A stretch of 64,000 nucleotides of DNA, taken from the NCBI GenBank assembly GCA_964454025.1, contig CAYVRP010000025.1, positions 14,411-78,410 of the forward strand, written 5' to 3'. A program made the translations under genes and the position numbers. The DNA comes from JAFGBI01 sp964454025. Its GTDB lineage: Bacteria; Myxococcota_A; Polyangia; Polyangiales; Polyangiaceae. Under the pieces are notes generated by a model. That model searched no databases. It was not told the DNA's origin and saw only the letters and a list, made by a program, of their open reading frames with translations. Position 1 is the stretch's first letter; each line of letters starts with the position of its first letter. Positions 8,860 to 17,037 of this stretch are shown here, piece after piece.

Positions 8860-10479
8860 GTGACTCGGCGGCGCGTCCTCGCGGCAGCCCTCTGCCTCGT
8901 CGCCTGCTCCTCGGCGCCGTCGTCGCGGGAGGGCTCGCCGGGGGACGGCGGCGCGAGCCCCTCGAGCGGCGGCGCCGGAACGGGCGCGACCACCGCGGGT
9001 GCAGGCGCGGCCACGGACGGCGCTCCCCAGTCGAGCGGCGGGAGCTCCGCGTCGGGCGGCGCGACCGGCGGCAGCATGGGGGGCACGACGACCGGTGGCA
9101 CCCAATACACCTCCGGTGGCGCGCCGACCGGCGGCACCGCCGCCGGCGGGGCTCCTTCCGGCGGGGTCCCGGCGGGCGGGACGGCGACCGGCGGGGCGGC
9201 GACCGGCGGCGACCCCGCGAGCGGCGCCCCGTCCGGCGGGTTCACGGCGGGCGGAACGGCGACCGGGGGCGATCCCGCGGGCGGCGCGGCGACCGGCGGC
9301 GCCGGGGGCGAGCGCCCCGTCGACCCGGACGTGGTGGCCGCGCTCGAGGCCTACCTCGCCGTGCCGCGCGCCGATCGGGGCGCCATCGACCAGGAGCCGT
9401 TCGCGGCGGTGCCGCTCACCCGCGAGCAGGCGGAGCGCTGCGCCGCGTTGCTCGAGGACGACCACGCCGAGCTCGTCCGCGAGACGCGCCAGGCAGAGCA
9501 CGACGCGCGCGCCATCACCCTCGGCGAGCACACCCTCCGCTACGATCTCCGGACCTTCGGCGCGGCGCCCGCGACCGGACGGAGCCTGTTCATCTCCCTC
9601 CACGGCGGCGGCAACGCGGAGCCGAGCGTCAACGACGAGCAGTGGCAGAACCAGCTCACGCTCTACCAGCCGGACGAGGGGATCTACCTCTGCCCGCGCG
9701 CGCCGACCGACACCTGGAACCTCTGGCACGAGGCGCACGTCGATCCCCTGCTCGAGCGGCTGATCGAGAACTTCGTCGTGCTCGAGGGGGTGAACCCCGA
9801 CCGCGTGTACGTGATGGGCTACTCGGCGGGCGGCGACGGTGTCTACCAGCTCGGCCCGCGCCTGGCCGACCACTTCGCGGCCGCGGCGGCGATGGCGGGG
9901 CACCCCAACGACGCCCAGCCGTACAGCCTCCGCAACCTCGGCTTCACCATCCACGTGGGCGAGCTCGACACCGCGTACGATCGCAACCTGGTCGCGCAAG
10001 AGTGGTCGGATCGGCTCGATGAGCTCGCGGCCGCCGATCCCGGCGCCTACCCGCACGTGGTCGAGATCCACGCCGGCAAGCCCCACTGGATGGACCTCGA
10101 GGACGCCGTCGCCGTCCCGTGGATGGCCGCGTTCACGCGCGATCCCACCCCGGACACCATCGTCTGGTACCAGGACGACGTCCCCCAGCGGCGATCCTAC
10201 TGGCTCGCGGTGGACGCGGACCAGGCCCTCGCCGCCACCCTGGTGCGGGCGACCCTGCGCGGCCAGGCGATCACCCTCCAGACCACCGGCCTCTCCCGAC
10301 TCCGGGTGCGGCTGTCGGACGAGCTGCTCGATCTGTCCCAGGCGGTGACCGTGACCGCCAACGGCACCGAGGTGTTCGCGGGGACCGTGCCCCGCACCAT
10401 CGCCGCCCTCGCCGCCACCCTCGCCGAGCGCGGCGATCCGCGGCTGGTGTTCAGCGCCGAGATCCCGGTCGAGCTCTAG
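8860..10479 (+). CDS. lipoprotein alpha/beta hydrolase (esterase/depolymerase-like)
   Basis: 539 residues from GTG at 8860. The signal peptide ends in a lipobox (CLVACSS, Cys about residue 16), followed by about 130 residues of Gly/Thr/Ala-rich linker made of GGxxxGG units. The catalytic domain begins near residue 225 with SLFISLHGGG, has the nucleophile elbow GYSAGG near residue 313 and a late HWMDLED that may hold the catalytic His, and is followed by a small beta-rich C-terminal region. The fold resembles LpqC/polyhydroxybutyrate depolymerase-type secreted esterases; carbohydrate esterase activity is possible given the GH11, GH12 and GH9 enzymes elsewhere in the window. Long Thr-Gly-Gly linkers are typical of myxobacterial surface lipoproteins. 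Confidence 0.8.
   Translation: MTRRRVLAAALCLVACSSAPSSREGSPGDGGASPSSGGAGTGATTAGAGAATDGAPQSSGGSSASGGATGGSMGGTTTGGTQYTSGGAPTGGTAAGGAPSGGVPAGGTATGGAATGGDPASGAPSGGFTAGGTATGGDPAGGAATGGAGGERPVDPDVVAALEAYLAVPRADRGAIDQEPFAAVPLTREQAERCAALLEDDHAELVRETRQAEHDARAITLGEHTLRYDLRTFGAAPATGRSLFISLHGGGNAEPSVNDEQWQNQLTLYQPDEGIYLCPRAPTDTWNLWHEAHVDPLLERLIENFVVLEGVNPDRVYVMGYSAGGDGVYQLGPRLADHFAAAAAMAGHPNDAQPYSLRNLGFTIHVGELDTAYDRNLVAQEWSDRLDELAAADPGAYPHVVEIHAGKPHWMDLEDAVAVPWMAAFTRDPTPDTIVWYQDDVPQRRSYWLAVDADQALAATLVRATLRGQAITLQTTGLSRLRVRLSDELLDLSQAVTVTANGTEVFAGTVPRTIAALAATLAERGDPRLVFSAEIPVEL
8955..9310 (+). repeat. Gly/Thr/Ala-rich linker-coding repeat
   Basis: A degenerate run of short GC-rich units encoding GGxxxGG-type peptides inside the hydrolase gene. 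It separates the lipid anchor from the catalytic domain. Similar linkers occur at 32119-32310 and, shorter, near 48850-48900. Confidence 0.75.
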
Positions 10480-10528
10480 CCGCCGTGGACGGCTGCCTCC
10501 CGGCGGACCGTGCAGGGTCCGCAGCCAC

Positions 10529-10969
10529 TCACGAGTCGCCGCAGCCGCTCGGATCCCAGGGCGGGTCCGGCACGAAGTCGGGGGGCCATGCGTCGTGACG
10601 GGTGAGGACCGCGCCGGGATCCCACCAGGGCGCACGCGAGGCCCAGAAAATGTCCTCGGTGGGGCGGCAGCCGGGATCGTCGTCGAGCAGGCCAGCCGGG
10701 ATCCCGACCCAAGGGTCCCCCGCCCCCCGGACGGGGAGGCGGGCGCCGCAGCGACGGCAGAAGGGGCGATCCACCCGGCCGCCCAGGTACGACTGGATGA
10801 GATCCTCTCCCCTGTCGTAGGCGAAGTCGGCGGCGCGCACCACGGCGATGGTGCCGAACGCCGACCCGTACGCCTTGCGGCACCGCGAGCAGTGGCAGTT
10901 GCTCATCGACAGGACCGAGCCCTTCACGGTGAACGTCACGCCGCGGCAGAGACAGCTCCCTCGAATCAT
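10529..10969 (-). CDS. GFA-family (CENP-V/GFA fold) zinc protein
   Basis: 146 residues from ATG at 10969, preceded by GGGAGG at good spacing. The Zn-binding pattern of the family is present: GSCLCRGVTF (C-x-C), NCHCSRCRKAYG (C-x-C-x2-C), and FCRRCGARLP (C-x2-C) near residue 70. The family was named for glutathione-dependent formaldehyde activation, but most members have no proven activity, so the substrate is left open. It stands alone, with its 3' end close to the end of the upstream hydrolase gene. Confidence 0.88.
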   Translation of the reverse strand: MIRGSCLCRGVTFTVKGSVLSMSNCHCSRCRKAYGSAFGTIAVVRAADFAYDRGEDLIQSYLGGRVDRPFCRRCGARLPVRGAGDPWVGIPAGLLDDDPGCRPTEDIFWASRAPWWDPGAVLTRHDAWPPDFVPDPPWDPSGCGDS

Positions 10970-11819
10970 CCCGACCTCCCGGGGGCGACGGCAGGGCGCT
11001 CGCTGCGCGCCGTCACGTCCCGAAGCTACCCCGCCCGCCGCGCGGCAGGAAGCCGACGCCCTGCTCGCCGGCACCGCCCCTGCTGCCGCCGGTCAGGCAG
11101 CACCGCACGGCTTCGACGTGGTGGTGAGGGCGAGTCGGGGCGGCCTCTCGCCGGCGCGCGAGGGACTCCACGACCGGTCCGACCTCGACGGCGTCCCGGA
11201 GGTGGAGGTACCGGGCGACCTGCCCGGCGTCGGGATCCTGGACGGGAGGCGGCGAGAGCTCCCGGGCGACGAGGGGACTGCCGGGACGGCGAGCGTCGTC
11301 CCGCTCGAGGCGGCGGCGGTGCGAGCGCGCCGCTCTTCGCGGCGTTCCCCGTCCGGCAGCGAGCGCCCCGGCCTCGTGCGGTGGTCCGCGAGGCACCTCG
11401 TGAGCGGGGGGTGGAGCAGGACCATGGGGGAAAGGCGGGGAGATCTCCCGGGAGCACGACCGGCAGCGGATCGCCTGCCGGGAGGTGGCCTCGCCGAGCG
11501 TCCCCTCGATCCATCGCCGGGGGCGCCGGCGAGCCGGAACCGGGCCCGCCAGCACGTGGCCGAGCTCCGGGGAAGACGCGAAGGAGCAGCGCGCCCGGCG
11601 TCGCTCCCACGCCGGGCGCGAGACGCAGCTCCGTCCCGCGGGGGTGCGCCGACGCGAACACGGCGGCGGTTCCCGCGGGATGGCCGTGGGCGGCACGCGG
11701 AGGGGGTCGAGGGCGGCCTCCGCGAGCGCCCTCGAAGCAGGCAGCCGCCTACCGGAGCCCCCCTCGCCCTCGGCGCGCAGGACCCCCTCCGCGGTCGGCG
11801 TCCGCGACCTCGATCGAGA
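10970..11819. other. gene-poor, probably decayed stretch
   Basis: No frame here gives a believable protein. All six frames contain long open but compositionally random Arg/Pro/Ala-rich text, as expected for high-GC non-coding DNA. On the minus strand near 11490-11600 the translation FASSPELGHVLAGP may be a trace of the C-terminal part of the VWA gene remnant next to it, but this match is weak. Confidence 0.4.
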
Positions 11820-12190
11820 GGGTCGCTCGGCTCCCACCCGCGCCACGAGCGGCGCCACCTCGAGCCGGTGGATGACCATGCCGTGGAGCGCGGTCACACC
11901 GTACCCGGACAGGTAGTTGCCAGCGCCGGCGTCCGCCAGCCGCTCCCGCATCGCGTCCCGGTGGTTGCTCGCCCCGAACCCCACCGTGGAGAGCGCTACC
12001 CCTGGGGAGCGCTCGTAGGCGATCCGCGTCAGGATGGCTCGGGGCTCGGCTCCCCGAGGTGGGCGTCGCCGTCCGCGGGCACCAGCGCCCGGGGCACGGG
12101 GCCGCGGCGCTGGGTCCGCGCGGCGAGCCGGCAGGCGAGCTCGAGCCCGCTCGCCATGGCGGTGCAAGGGCGCCTGACCACGCCCCCGCC
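11820..12190 (-). pseudogene. von Willebrand factor A-domain protein remnant (YfbK-like), frameshifted
   Basis: Read on the minus strand, bases about 12190-12040 encode a VWA segment (TAMASGLELACRLAART, then DGDAHLGEPS). The frame then shifts near 12035-12045 and continues with RAILTRIAYERSPGVALSTVGFGASNHRDAM and RERLADAGAGNYL down to about 11880. It then jumps to GYGVTALHGMV, which resembles the later GHSVTALYE part of YfbK-type proteins. The MIDAS-bearing N-terminal portion and most of the C-terminus are not recognisable. The frameshift plus internal loss indicate a dead gene rather than a functional metal-binding adhesion module. Confidence 0.6.
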
Positions 12191-12810
12191 GGGGCGTGGC
12201 GAAGGCGGGCTCCCGATCGAGGGAGGTGTCGCGCCGGCGGTGTGAGGAGGGCGCGCTCGGATCGGAGGCGGTCCCGGCGGCGAGGCGCCCGATCATGCCC
12301 GACTCGGCGGCGCTCCTCGAGCGCCGCCGCCCGCGCCCGGCGCGGTTCGGGGTTGTCCGGCGGTCCCGGTACCGCGACGCGCCGGTGGTCGCGGTCGGTC
12401 CGCGCGGATCCCACGGCGCCCTCCTCACCCTGCGCGCGGTGCCCGGAACCGGCTCGAGCTCCCCCGGGCTCGGGCACCGGGCTCGCCTCGAGCCCATGCC
12501 GCCTCCGCACCAGGCGGGCCTCCCGCTGCTCGAGCTCGGTGAGCGGCACGGCGCGGGACAAGCCGCGCAGCAGGCTCGCGTGGAGCGCCGCCGAGCCGGG
12601 CGCGAACCCGAGGCCACGCCAGGTCCAGCGCCGCGGCCGCGCGGGCAGGCAGAGCGACGCTTCCCGTCCCCGTCGCCGGCCGACTCCGTCGCCGAGTGGC
12701 TCCGCTCGAACGGCCGCGGCCAGGACGGTCGAGGCGGGCGCGCCTCGCCGGGGGCGCGCGAGACGACGCGACGCTGGCTTGATAGACTGGGGCATCTCGG
12801 AGCCCCGGTC
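12191..12810. other. gene-poor stretch upstream of small lipoprotein
   Basis: Nothing convincing is encoded. It may include the lost N-terminal part of the minus-strand VWA remnant and must hold the promoter of the lipoprotein at 12811. No clear promoter or terminator was recognised. Confidence 0.4.
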
Positions 12811-13326
12811 ATGGCCAGACACCTGCGCCTCCTCCTCTGGATCGGAGCCCTGGTCCTGGGCTGCGGCGGAGACGACGACGACACCGCGCCGCCAGCTGGC
12901 GGCACGGTGGAGGGCGACTACACGATCTCGATCACCAACCGCGAGAACGGCTGCGGCTTCGACGACTTCACCACCGGGGAGTCCACCGCGGGCATCGGCC
13001 TCCGGCTGGAGGCCTCCGGAGCCACGGCCACCGGCACCGTCACCGAGGTCGGCTCGGCGCTCGTCCTGACGCTGGTCCTCGGCTCCAACGTGTTCGAGGG
13101 GACGGTGTCCGGCAGCAGCGTCACGCTGACCCGGGAGGGCACGACGCCGTTCAGCCAGGGCAACTGCGCCTACACCCTCAACGCGACCCTGACGGCCACC
13201 GTGTCCGGCGACGTCATCCAGGGCAACCTGCGCTACACCGCCGCCACCAACGACGCCTCCGACTGCGCCGACCTCGAGGGCTGCGTCACGCGCCAGGAGT
13301 TCAACGGGACCCGCCCCCCGACCTGA
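12811..13326 (+). CDS. small putative lipoprotein of unknown function
   Basis: 171 residues. The signal sequence runs into a lipobox (LVLGCGGDDDD, Cys about residue 19). The mature part is a Thr/Gly/Ser-rich beta-type domain with alternating hydrophobic strands and three or four Cys that could pair (GCGFDDF, GNCAYTL, SDCADLEGC). Short Asp-rich text after the lipid Cys is common in myxobacterial lipoproteins. No family was recognised. It stands alone on the plus strand and converges with the lipoprotein gene that ends at 13339. Confidence 0.7.
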   Translation: MARHLRLLLWIGALVLGCGGDDDDTAPPAGGTVEGDYTISITNRENGCGFDDFTTGESTAGIGLRLEASGATATGTVTEVGSALVLTLVLGSNVFEGTVSGSSVTLTREGTTPFSQGNCAYTLNATLTATVSGDVIQGNLRYTAATNDASDCADLEGCVTRQEFNGTRPPT

Positions 13327-13338
13327 GGCCCGGGGCCG

Positions 13339-13899
13339 TCATCGGAGCGGCGGGGCGCTCGGCGCGGGCGCGGCCGCGCAGTCGCAGCGACCGAAGCCGG
13401 AGCCGTCGGGCAGGCATGCCTGGCCCCCCGCGCAGGCGCCGGGCCCGACGCAAGCCTGGGTCGCGCCCGGGACGCAGAGCGGCGCGGGCGCGGCGGCGGT
13501 CGACGGGGGCGCGGCCGGGGCCGGCGCCGGCGCCGCCCCCGGGGGCGATTTCTTGCGCCGCAACGGGTTCTCCAGGTGCACCAGCGCCTTGCCGCAGACG
13601 AAGCGCACCTCGGCGATGGTGGTCGCGTTCAGCGCCCCGCCGTTGCCGACCGAGCCGTCCCGGAGCCGACCGCCGAGGAGCTCGATGCGGGCGTCACCGC
13701 AGTAGTCCTCCGCCTGGCGCACGCAGTCGGACAGCTCGCCGTCGCACTCCAGCAGCAGCGTGCCGTCCTCGAGCGGCCGGGGATGCACGCCGAGGCTGCC
13801 GCACCCGGCGACGAGGGCGACGCCGGCGGCCACGGCCAGCGCGCCCGAGGCGACGAGGCGAGCGGAGGGCCACGGGGCAGAGCGGTGGGGTAGGGTCAC
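13339..13899 (-). CDS. putative lipoprotein with Cys-rich C-terminal motif
   Basis: 186 residues from GTG at 13899 with AGGA upstream. The signal peptide ends ALVAGCGS, giving a lipid-modified Cys. A central domain (residues about 50-120) holds two likely disulfide Cys (LECDGELSDC), then comes an Ala/Pro-rich linker, and the protein ends in a GACAGGQACLPDG-type Cys motif with final CDC. This C-terminal motif recurs in secreted myxobacterial proteins. Function unknown. Confidence 0.72.
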   Translation of the reverse strand: MTLPHRSAPWPSARLVASGALAVAAGVALVAGCGSLGVHPRPLEDGTLLLECDGELSDCVRQAEDYCGDARIELLGGRLRDGSVGNGGALNATTIAEVRFVCGKALVHLENPLRRKKSPPGAAPAPAPAAPPSTAAAPAPLCVPGATQACVGPGACAGGQACLPDGSGFGRCDCAAAPAPSAPPLR

Positions 13900-14085
13900 G
13901 GGGAGATCCTCGCAGGCGTGGGTGGACCCGCTGCCTACGCCGGCTGGCCCCGCTTGACCAGGGTCCCTCGCGCCCCGGCTCGATTCGGCTGCCGGCGAGC
14001 GCGCCGCGCGCCCCGCTTCGCGCCCGGGGCCCGACCGGCTACCTTCGCCCGCGAGCGGGACGCGGGGAGGGGCGAGGAGCGCACG

Positions 14086-15474
14086 ATGCAGGCACGACCC
14101 ACCATCAACCTCCACACCCATTTCTTCTCCATCGACCACACGCCGGAGGCGCAGTTCTACTATCTGTTCGTCGAGTACCTGGCGAAGGGCCTCTGCCATT
14201 TGACCCGGCGGCAGCGGCAGCACCCCCGGATCCTCGAGAAGCGGCTCGAGCGGGGGACGCTCTGGGTGCGCCTGCAGCTCTACCTCATCCGCTGCTGTAG
14301 CCGTTACTTCCGTCACGACCTCATGGTCGAGGATCTCGAGGGACTGATCCGCATGGCCATCCAGACCTCGTGCCTCGACCGGGACACCGTGCGGAAGGAG
14401 CTCGGGCTCACGGAGGGGGTCGCGCTCTGGCGATTTTTGGACCTGCTCTTCGACCTCGCCCAGAAGCACCGCAAGCAGGGCGAGTCGCGCGACCTCGGGG
14501 CCGCCCTCGCCGAGCTCGCCCGGAACCTGTACGCGGCGCACGCGCGTGCCTGTCCCCCGGGAAGTCACGTGACCCACCAGGACATGTACCGACAGTACAT
14601 CGCCGCCAGCACGGACCGCGGCGTACCCTGCTCGCGCGTCGTGCTGCTCACGGTCGACTTCGACCATGCGTTCAAGGCGCATCCCCCCTCCTTCGGCCTG
14701 CAGGGCGCGCCGCGGCTGGGCTTCGACGACCAGCTCCGGGAGGTCGAGGCGCTCGTGGCCGCGGTCAACGCGTCGCCCCCGCCGCACCCGGAGATCATCC
14801 CCTTCCTCTGCGTCGATCCGCGCCGGTACCCCGGCTCGCCCGAGGCGCTGGTCGCCTGGGCGCGCTCCCTGCTCGCGCCGGCGGGGGTGTTCCGCGGAGT
14901 GAAGCTCTACCCGCCGCTCGGGGTGCCGGTGGGCTCGATCCCGATCGAGCTCTTCGAACATTGTCGGCAGCACGGGCTGCCCGTGACCGCCCACGCGAGC
15001 CGCTTCGGGGCCGGCGCGCGCGGGCAGGACGCGGAGCGGGCCGCGCTCGCGCGACCGCGGTGCTGGCGCCCCACGCTGGCGGCGCTCGCCGCGACCTGGG
15101 ACGGCGATCCGTCGCACGTCCTCCGCGTCAACCTGGCCCACTTCGCCGAGCTGCAGGAGCGGCACGACGAGTGGGTGGACGAGCTCCTCGCGCTGATGGC
15201 GGAGTTCGACGGGTCGCGCGGCGTCCTCGTCTACTCGGACATCTCCAACGATCTGGTCGTCAAGCCCAGCCGCCGCCGGCGCTACCGCCGGAACGCGCAG
15301 CGGGTCCGGGACCTCGGGTTCGAGGATCGGGTCCTCTTCGGCTCCGATTGGTGGAACAACCTCCCGGCGAGCCGCGACGAGGCCTATTACCTCGCGCAGC
15401 TCGGGTACGACAGCGGCGAGGCGCCCTTCGACGGCGCGGTCCTCGACGCCAACGCGCGCCGGTTCCTGCCCTGA
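14086..15474 (+). CDS. amidohydrolase-superfamily metal-dependent hydrolase
   Basis: 462 residues from ATG at 14086 with a strong purine-rich ribosome site (GGGAGGGGCGAGGAG). The metal-binding HxH is in INLHTHFFS near residue 10. Later barrel elements are IPFLCVDPRR, FRGVKLYPPLG near residue 270, a His in VTAHASRF, a His in NLAHFAEL and the late Asp in FGSDWWNN near residue 424. The layout fits the amidohydrolase-2 group (TIM-barrel hydrolases/decarboxylases). A lone Arg-rich insertion (PSRRRRYRR) precedes the last strand. Substrate unknown; no pathway neighbours. Confidence 0.82.
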   Translation: MQARPTINLHTHFFSIDHTPEAQFYYLFVEYLAKGLCHLTRRQRQHPRILEKRLERGTLWVRLQLYLIRCCSRYFRHDLMVEDLEGLIRMAIQTSCLDRDTVRKELGLTEGVALWRFLDLLFDLAQKHRKQGESRDLGAALAELARNLYAAHARACPPGSHVTHQDMYRQYIAASTDRGVPCSRVVLLTVDFDHAFKAHPPSFGLQGAPRLGFDDQLREVEALVAAVNASPPPHPEIIPFLCVDPRRYPGSPEALVAWARSLLAPAGVFRGVKLYPPLGVPVGSIPIELFEHCRQHGLPVTAHASRFGAGARGQDAERAALARPRCWRPTLAALAATWDGDPSHVLRVNLAHFAELQERHDEWVDELLALMAEFDGSRGVLVYSDISNDLVVKPSRRRRYRRNAQRVRDLGFEDRVLFGSDWWNNLPASRDEAYYLAQLGYDSGEAPFDGAVLDANARRFLP

Positions 15475-15490
15475 CGCGCCGCGGGGCGCG

Positions 15491-15889
15491 TCACCCCTCG
15501 CCGTCCTCGTCGTCGCCGAGCAGCCCGCACGGGACCACCTTGAGCCGCGAGAAGCGGCGGAGCAGGACCTGCCCCGCGGGCGCGCCCCGCTCCTTGGACA
15601 CGTCGGCCACGCGGCAGCAGTGCACCTCTACCCGCGGCGCCCCCCGCGCCTTCGAGTACCAGGCCGCCAGCGCCGCCGCGCGCTCCAGCACGGGCCGCGG
15701 GATCTCGATCGCCTCGGGGTTGCGGATGACGACGTGGCTGCCGGGCGTGCCCCCGGCGACGTGGAGCCACTGATCGCGCGGCGCCGCCACCCGGAAGGTG
15801 AGCTGATCGTTGTCGGCCGCGCTCCGCCCGACGAGCACCTCGAAGCCGTCGATGACGACCGTGCGGTAGGGCCGACCCCGGCTGCTCAC
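15491..15889 (-). CDS. stand-alone NFACT RNA-binding (NFACT-R/DUF814) domain protein
   Basis: 132 residues that correspond almost entirely to the NFACT-R domain normally found at the C-terminus of RqcH/FbpA/NEMF. Visible features are FEVLVGRSAADNDQLTF, DQWLHVAGGTPGSHVVI and a closing RRFSRLKVVPCG segment. In RqcH this domain contacts tRNA and the 50S subunit during ribosome rescue. Here the NFACT-N and coiled-coil parts are absent, so it may act in tRNA or RNA binding alone. Its 3' end faces the end of the amidohydrolase gene. Confidence 0.85.
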   Translation of the reverse strand: MSSRGRPYRTVVIDGFEVLVGRSAADNDQLTFRVAAPRDQWLHVAGGTPGSHVVIRNPEAIEIPRPVLERAAALAAWYSKARGAPRVEVHCCRVADVSKERGAPAGQVLLRRFSRLKVVPCGLLGDDEDGEG

Positions 15890-15914
15890 GCTCGGACCCC
15901 GACGCCGCCCCGGC

Positions 15915-16787
15915 TCACGGCGAGATGTACGCCACGCCCACGTTGAACATGCCCGTCCAGCGATGATAAAGGTCGAAGTCCGACTGGTAGCGCACGCTGG
16001 GGAACGAGAAGTCGAGGAGCAGGTACCTCGTCTTCACGGAGATGGCGAACAGATCGAGGCGCCCGAGGAAGTCGGTGCGATCGCCGGTGGCGATGAAGCC
16101 GGCGCCGAGGCGCAGGGTCCAATAGGCGCCCGGAGTGAGCGGGAGGTGGTAGCCGACACCGCCGGTGAAGCTGTGCAGCGAGTCGTCGTTGTCCAGCGCC
16201 GGCTCCGAGTCGCCGATGATCGGCCGGAAGGTGCTCGGCGCCCACTCCAGCGACACCTCGGCCTGGTCGACGGTGACCCCCGCGCGGAGCGCGAAGAGGA
16301 ACGCCCCCCAGGTGGTCGGCGTGTCGAGGGTCCCGTCCGGCAGACTGAAGGAGTGCAGCGTGACCCCGCCGCCGAGCACCACGCCGCCGAAGCCGTGCAC
16401 GCCGGTCAGCGTCCGGGCCGGATCGGTCGACTCGGGCTCGAGATCGCGCGCGGGCACGCAGGCGCCGCTGGCCGCGCACACCTCGTCGGCGGCACAGGGC
16501 GGGTTGCAGGCCGTGACGCAGCGCCCCTCGACGCAGACGAACCCGGCCCGGCAGGCGGGGCTGCACGCGCCGCGCGCGCCCGCGTCCGGGTCGAGGGTGA
16601 CCTCGGCCTCGGCCTCGTCCGCGACGTCCGCCGATTCCGCCACCGCGTCGTCACCCTCGTCGCCGCCGTCGCCCGCCTCGTCCGCGGGGTCGGCAGTGTC
16701 GGTGGATTCCTGCGCGAGGAGCGGAGGACAGAGCAGGAGCAGCCCGGCGAGAAGACACCGTGGCAGGGCGGAATCTCGTGGGTTCAT
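15915..16787 (-). CDS. secreted or outer-membrane protein with Cys-rich and beta-barrel-like parts
   Basis: 290 residues from ATG at 16787. A signal peptide (LLAGLLLLCPPLLAQ) is followed by an acidic Asp/Glu/Ala spacer (about residues 27-65), a Cys-rich repeat (CSPACRAGFVCVEGRCV and CNPPCAADEVCAASGACV) and then a Gly- and aromatic-rich region with alternating strands from about residue 125 to the end, resembling a small outer-membrane barrel. This architecture is common in Myxococcota and otherwise uncharacterised. It ends just downstream of the NFACT-R gene on the same strand. Confidence 0.7.
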   Translation of the reverse strand: MNPRDSALPRCLLAGLLLLCPPLLAQESTDTADPADEAGDGGDEGDDAVAESADVADEAEAEVTLDPDAGARGACSPACRAGFVCVEGRCVTACNPPCAADEVCAASGACVPARDLEPESTDPARTLTGVHGFGGVVLGGGVTLHSFSLPDGTLDTPTTWGAFLFALRAGVTVDQAEVSLEWAPSTFRPIIGDSEPALDNDDSLHSFTGGVGYHLPLTPGAYWTLRLGAGFIATGDRTDFLGRLDLFAISVKTRYLLLDFSFPSVRYQSDFDLYHRWTGMFNVGVAYISP

Positions 16788-17037
16788 GGCGGCGGCGAGA
16801 CGATGCCGCGCCCGCGTCGAGCCGTCAACGCGGCGGCCGCGCCGCACCCGCCCGCCCAGGCGCCCGCGCGAGCGACGCGGCCGAGCGGCGCGCTCGCCCG
16901 TCGCCGATCGATCCTTGGCCCGACACGGTAATACTGCGGCCGCGTTGCAGGCGGCGCGACGAGGCGGGCTCCGCGCCGTTGGTTTCGCCTGCGCGCGCGG
17001 GGTACCGTTGACTGTACGCGAGACGAGGAGGCGACCC

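Noticed and set aside
8490..8863. Possible small Cys-rich lipoprotein on the plus strand
   Set aside because: Lacks a normal start codon, has a poor lipobox and overlaps the start of the hydrolase gene. Mentioned only in the gene-poor region note.
8626..10635. Minus-strand open frame of about 670 residues opposite the lipoprotein hydrolase
   Set aside because: No recognisable protein features, and it spans a well-supported lipoprotein gene on the other strand.
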